This document shows, piece by piece, positions 60,770-64,000 of a DNA stretch of 64,000 nucleotides. This DNA comes from Phytophthora hibernalis. Lineage: Eukaryota > Oomycota > Peronosporomycetes > Peronosporales > Peronosporaceae. The notes below the pieces were generated by a model that did not search any database, had not been told where the DNA came from, and saw only the letters and a list, made by a program, of their open reading frames with translations. Position 1 is the first letter of the stretch, and each line of letters opens with the position of its first letter. Location: the NCBI GenBank assembly GCA_012656075.1, contig JAAKBF010000078.1, positions 248,001 through 312,000 of the forward strand, given 5' to 3'. The position numbers and the translations under genes are program-made.

Positions 60770-61175
60770 ATTTGTACAATTGGTTCGCCGTAATCGGTTG
60801 TTGAAGTGGCGATCCTGCTGGTAGGGCATTTGGCCAAGCCAAGGAAAAGGAGCACTAGAACCAGCTGGCCATCCGCCCAACTCATTTTTGAACTCGCTCC
60901 AATCTTCGTCCAAGTAAACCATGCTCTCCCTTCACGACAGTCATCAATATGTGCATCAAAAGCGAGTACCGAGGCAGTCGTGGATCTCCTCCAAACACTC
61001 CAACGCAAGCCCTAGGAGAACACCACCGATTCACTTTGCTTTGTGTTCTACTCGGCTTCACACTCCTGTCTCTGAAACTCGCCTAACACCGCGACCTCCT
61101 CCTGAATGAACCAAGGCGCTCACGGATGTTTCAACCAAACGACAAGGGCACTCAGTTATCCAAGGAGCTGGTGTA
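60770..61175 (+). pseudogene. Decayed relic of the ABM-like gene unit
   Basis: CAATTGGTTCGCCGTAATCG (near 60778) matches the upstream region of the ABM copies, AGAACACCACCGATTC (near 61017) matches exon 1, and TTATCCAAGGAGCTGGTGTAG-like sequence (61157-61175) matches the exon 2 end. They are in the right order and roughly the right spacing, but heavily diverged and with no frame. Much older than copies A-C. Confidence 0.6.
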
Positions 61176-61454
61176 GGCACGATGAACACGTGTACTTCAA
61201 CACTGTGAACACGGTGTGTTCATTGCAGGACAGCTAATTTGCTCATGCTCAAGCGTAACCAAGTGTCCCAATCCAATTTTAATTAGCACCAGACTCTGCA
61301 GTGAAGACACTGGACGCAAAATAGTTTTTACTAGCAGGCAGACAGCTGCGGCTTTTCGCAGACAGGGCAGAAAAGGAATACAAACTTCCATACAACGGCC
61401 GTTACTCCCCGTCATTCCTGGACTTGCAACTTCGAGCCAAGATACCTGTCACTC
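61176..61454. other. Region upstream of the PTEN-like gene; no gene seen
   Basis: About 280 bp, presumably 5' flank or leader of the PTEN-like gene. No clear motif. Confidence 0.4.
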
Positions 61455-62805
61455 ATGGCGCCGCATTCCTCGCCCTGTCGTCGCCTGTTGGCCGTGCCGA
61501 GGGCACTCGTGTCCCAGAACAAACGTCGCTTCCAACAAGACGGCTTCGACTTGGACCTGGGCTACGTGCACCCGCGAATCATCGTCATGGGTCCGTAAAA
61601 TAACTGATTTATGCCTTTATTTTTATATTTTTAGAAGCACTCAACTAAGAAAATATGTGACGTGGTACAGGTTACCCAGCCGTTGGAGTCGAGTTCCTGT
61701 TCCGGAACCCACGGTCCGAGGTGCAGCAGTTCTTGGACGAGCGCCATGCAGACAACTACTTCGTATTCAATTTCTGCGACGAACCCAGTCGATGGTGAGG
61801 TGGAAAATCTCCTTGTGGTGAATTTAGCTGAGACTTATGATTTTGGATCTTTTGTTCGTTCAGCTACTCACCGAACATCTTTGAGGGGCGTGCCAAGAAC
61901 TTCCCCATTGAAGACCATAATGTGCCGACATTCCAGATGATGTACGACCAAGAAAAAGCGAGTACGAAATCGACGTCAGTACTCATTTTTACCTTGTTTT
62001 CATGGTAGGATGGCCTTCTGTGAAGAAGCAGCAGCTTGGCTCGATGCAGACGAGAAGCGTATCGTGGCGCTTCACTGCAAGGTATTTTTATCTTGTTGAC
62101 TACAGCAAGTTTTGAGTGGAAGTTGACATGGATTGGGCTATCTGTCATCAGGCCGGGAAGGGACGAGCTGGTATGATGGCGTGTATGCTTCTCATACGAA
62201 TGGGCTTCGCGTCGTCTGCGACTGACGCGATCGACCGATACAATCGTGAACGCGTCCACGATCGCCGCGGCCTTACTGTCATCAGCCAAAAGAAATGGGT
62301 GAACTACTATGCTGCTCTACATGCACAGTCTTCTGTGCCAGGACAATCCATCGTAGAGCCGGCATTCGCGATCAAAAGTTGACGTTGCGCAACACGCTGA
62401 CTGCAGCCAAATTGCCCACGCTAAGATTGCGTATCTTCACGCTGAGCCCTGACGGGTCTCCCAAGACGCTGCTCCATCAAGAGATCGGTCCAAATGAGTT
62501 TGAGATGCACGTGGAGATCCGTGGATGCATCGGGCTCGAGTTCTACCGCCAGCGTGTGAATGGATGCATGCGTGCCAAGCACTTCAAGATCTGGTTTAAC
62601 ACCTACTTCCTCCAGCTTGGTACGAAGTGCACTCCTGTTGATGAGCTACGATAGGGTTCTAATCGTTTCTTTGGTAGACAAAGATACTGGGCGTGTTGTC
62701 TTCTCTCGCTCAGAGATGGACTGGACGGCTCGAGACAAGAAATATCGTCTCCTGCCTGCCGCTTTCGAGTTGGAGATGATCGTTGAACGCTCCAATCATT
62801 TGTAG
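61455..62805 (+). CDS. PTEN-like phosphatidylinositol 3-phosphatase, 6 exons
   Basis: ATG 61455 opens MAPHSSPCRRLLAVPRALVS, then NKRRFQQDGFDLDLGYVHPR, a strong PTEN signature (lipid-binding and TI-loop start). The P-loop HCKAGKGRAG (across the intron at 62082) has the catalytic Cys and Arg plus the two Lys typical of PIP3 phosphatases; the usual Thr after Arg is Ala. A C2 domain follows (LRLRIFTLSP..., HFKIWFNTYFLQL, ending ELEMIVERSNHL). Introns: 61591-61670, 61795-61863, 61942-62008, 62082-62151, 62620-62677, all GT...AG. One probable missing base near 62359-62362 shifts the frame between phosphatase and C2 domains. By family it dephosphorylates PI(3,4,5)P3 at membranes. No C-terminal PDZ-type tail. 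Convergent with the next gene. Confidence 0.92.
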
Positions 62806-62927
62806 GACACAACAAGCGACCTCACCTTTTAGATTCACTGAACGAATGAGGTGGCAATTGATTCACACGTGATCAAGCTTAGTATAGTAGTATATATATG
62901 CCTCAGCATTAAACAGTAAATCCCAAT

Positions 62928-63398
62928 CTACTTCGGTTTGAAAGGCACCGCCGAGAAGGTGTCACTGAAGCGTTTGAACTCTGGGTGATAGTCGAAATTC
63001 TCCATGAGCACCACGATACCTTGAGCGTGACGCAACTTGGCTTCGTTGTACTGCCCCTCCATACTGTCCGTCGTCTCTGAGTACTTGCCAGCAAGAGGTT
63101 TGATCTTGCTTTCAAAGAGCGTGTTCCATTCACGGCACTCACGCAACTTGGAATCCAAGTCGTTCCGCCGCGTATTCAGTCGAAAGAGCTGCTCACCGTA
63201 TTCTTTCTTGCCCTTCTCATCAGCTTTGATCTCACGAGTCAGCATCTCGATTCGCATTTGCACACTTTCCAAGGCTCCACCGATGCCGCTGGTCACCCGA
63301 TTCATCTTGGCCGCATCCTTCGTCAACGTTAGCTGCTGAGAGATCCCTGATGCGTACTTCAGCCGAGGCAAGCCTCGACCCGATGGGACTGTATTCAT
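62928..63398 (-). CDS. Conserved-looking coiled-coil protein, unknown function
   Basis: 156 codons from ATG 63398 (MNTVPSGRGLPRLKYASGIS) to the stop at 62928. Most of it (residues 30-130) is charged and helical: ESVQMRIEMLTREIKADEKG, FRLNTRRNDLDSKLRECREW. It ends VPFKPK. The composition suggests a coiled coil, possibly of a cytoskeletal or ciliary complex, but I do not recognise a family. An upstream exon is possible, since the frame stays open to 63437. Only 122 bp from the end of the PTEN-like gene, which it faces tail to tail. Confidence 0.6.
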   Translation of the reverse strand: MNTVPSGRGLPRLKYASGISQQLTLTKDAAKMNRVTSGIGGALESVQMRIEMLTREIKADEKGKKEYGEQLFRLNTRRNDLDSKLRECREWNTLFESKIKPLAGKYSETTDSMEGQYNEAKLRHAQGIVVLMENFDYHPEFKRFSDTFSAVPFKPK

Positions 63399-63671
63399 GA
63401 CAATGCAACCAGTTCGAAGGTGTTGTGACAAATGCAAATACGTCGGCGGTGAAGGACAAGATGCAGAAGCTCTCGATGAGTTCTAAAATTGGTGAACCAC
63501 CAAGTATTTTCAGCAACCACATACACTGTAAATTGAGCAGGTTGAAGTTGATGTGCTACGTTTGACTCGATCACAAAGCGTACATGTAGTTCAGTCAGCA
63601 TATTTATTGAATAAAGAGTTCTGCGCAATTCAGTGTAACATCCTCGATCTCGTTCTGTCTAGGTAAGGTCA
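63399..63671. other. Gap between two minus-strand genes
   Basis: No clear gene. It may contain the promoter or a 5' exon of the coiled-coil gene. Confidence 0.4.
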
Positions 63672-64000
63672 TCAATGTGTGATTGGGTTTGCGTACCTGC
63701 CTCCATCGCTCTCGTGGTACTGTCCGTCTTCGCAGAACGTCACGGACCGACGCATGTCCATTTCCACGTCCTTTTCTTTGCTGAAAGAGCTAGGAGCCGA
63801 ATAATCACCTATCTGCGCGAGGTTGGTGAAGAAGTCGAGCAGACCAGGTGAAGAAATGAAGCCGCTATCTCCTGTATCCACGCTGCTTGCCACGAACTGT
63901 TGCTCGTGTAAATCCAGGTCAAGTCCAAGGCGGTAGCACACGTGCTTGATGTCGCTGGCACGACACATTGCTTCAAACTGACCATTGTCGATGGGCACAA
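63672..64000 (-). CDS. EF-hand-containing protein, C-terminal part (cut by window end)
   Basis: Runs in from beyond 64000. VDTGDSGFISSPGLLDFFTNL (near 63825-63885) resembles an EF-hand loop, though the loop is not fully canonical, and MCRASDIKHVCYRLGLDLDL suggests a preceding paired EF-hand. The frame stops at 63672 after GGRYANPITH; alternatively a splice donor GTACGC near 63695 could join it to a downstream exon. Function unknown. Confidence 0.55.
   Translation of the reverse strand, partial: VPIDNGQFEAMCRASDIKHVCYRLGLDLDLHEQQFVASSVDTGDSGFISSPGLLDFFTNLAQIGDYSAPSSFSKEKDVEMDMRRSVTFCEDGQYHESDGGRYANPITH

Noticed and set aside
60642..60922. Minus-strand frames as a small gene
   Set aside because: Two overlapping short frames with no domain, covering part of the decayed ABM relic.

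Overview
The window looks like nuclear DNA from an oomycete, most likely Phytophthora or a close relative. The evidence is eukaryotic housekeeping genes with short GT-AG introns of about 58-89 bp (some with a TACTAAC branch point), a secreted effector-like gene with an EER motif, tyrosine-recombinase (DIRS-like) and Ty1/copia retroelements, and a large satellite array. No rRNA, tRNA or CRISPR feature was recognised.

Layout. 1-20.9 kb is a gene-rich block: the 3' part of MSH2 (+), UTP20 (+), a short effector-like gene (-) between two related ~100-bp direct repeats, CDC16/APC6 with ten introns (+), and a large EF-hand/IQ/WW gene (-). 20.8-43.0 kb is a segmental-duplication and transposon zone. 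One module (a small ABM-like gene, an SLC26-type anion transporter, and the 5' end of the EF-hand/IQ/WW gene) occurs at 20757-23913 (reading -) and at 38838-43038 (reading +). A third copy of the ABM part lies at 24136-25210. Between the arms are a DIRS-like element (25549-31316) and nested LTR elements (31837-37677) sitting in a partial copy of a cation/proton antiporter gene. 43.6-51.5 kb is a satellite of about 31 units of 253 bp; its 32nd unit is split by a second, decayed DIRS-like element (51539-56853). 57.0-64.0 kb holds the full antiporter gene (-), a decayed ABM relic, a PTEN-like phosphatase (+), a coiled-coil gene (-) and the end of an EF-hand gene (-).

Two themes stand out. First, 25.4-38.8 kb and 43.0-58.3 kb are direct paralogous segments, each broken by different insertions, so each copy acts as the empty site for the other copy's insertions. 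Second, many genes are broken by single-base shifts that mostly look like a homopolymer read one base short (UTP20, the EF-hand/IQ/WW gene, two ABM copies, the effector). This suggests sequence error at least as much as gene death, although CDC16 is almost clean.

The genes do not form one pathway. MSH2 serves mismatch repair, UTP20 ribosome assembly, CDC16 the cell cycle, PTEN phosphoinositide signalling, and the SLC26 and CPA2 proteins ion transport. All calls come from reading the sequence and family knowledge; no database search was run.
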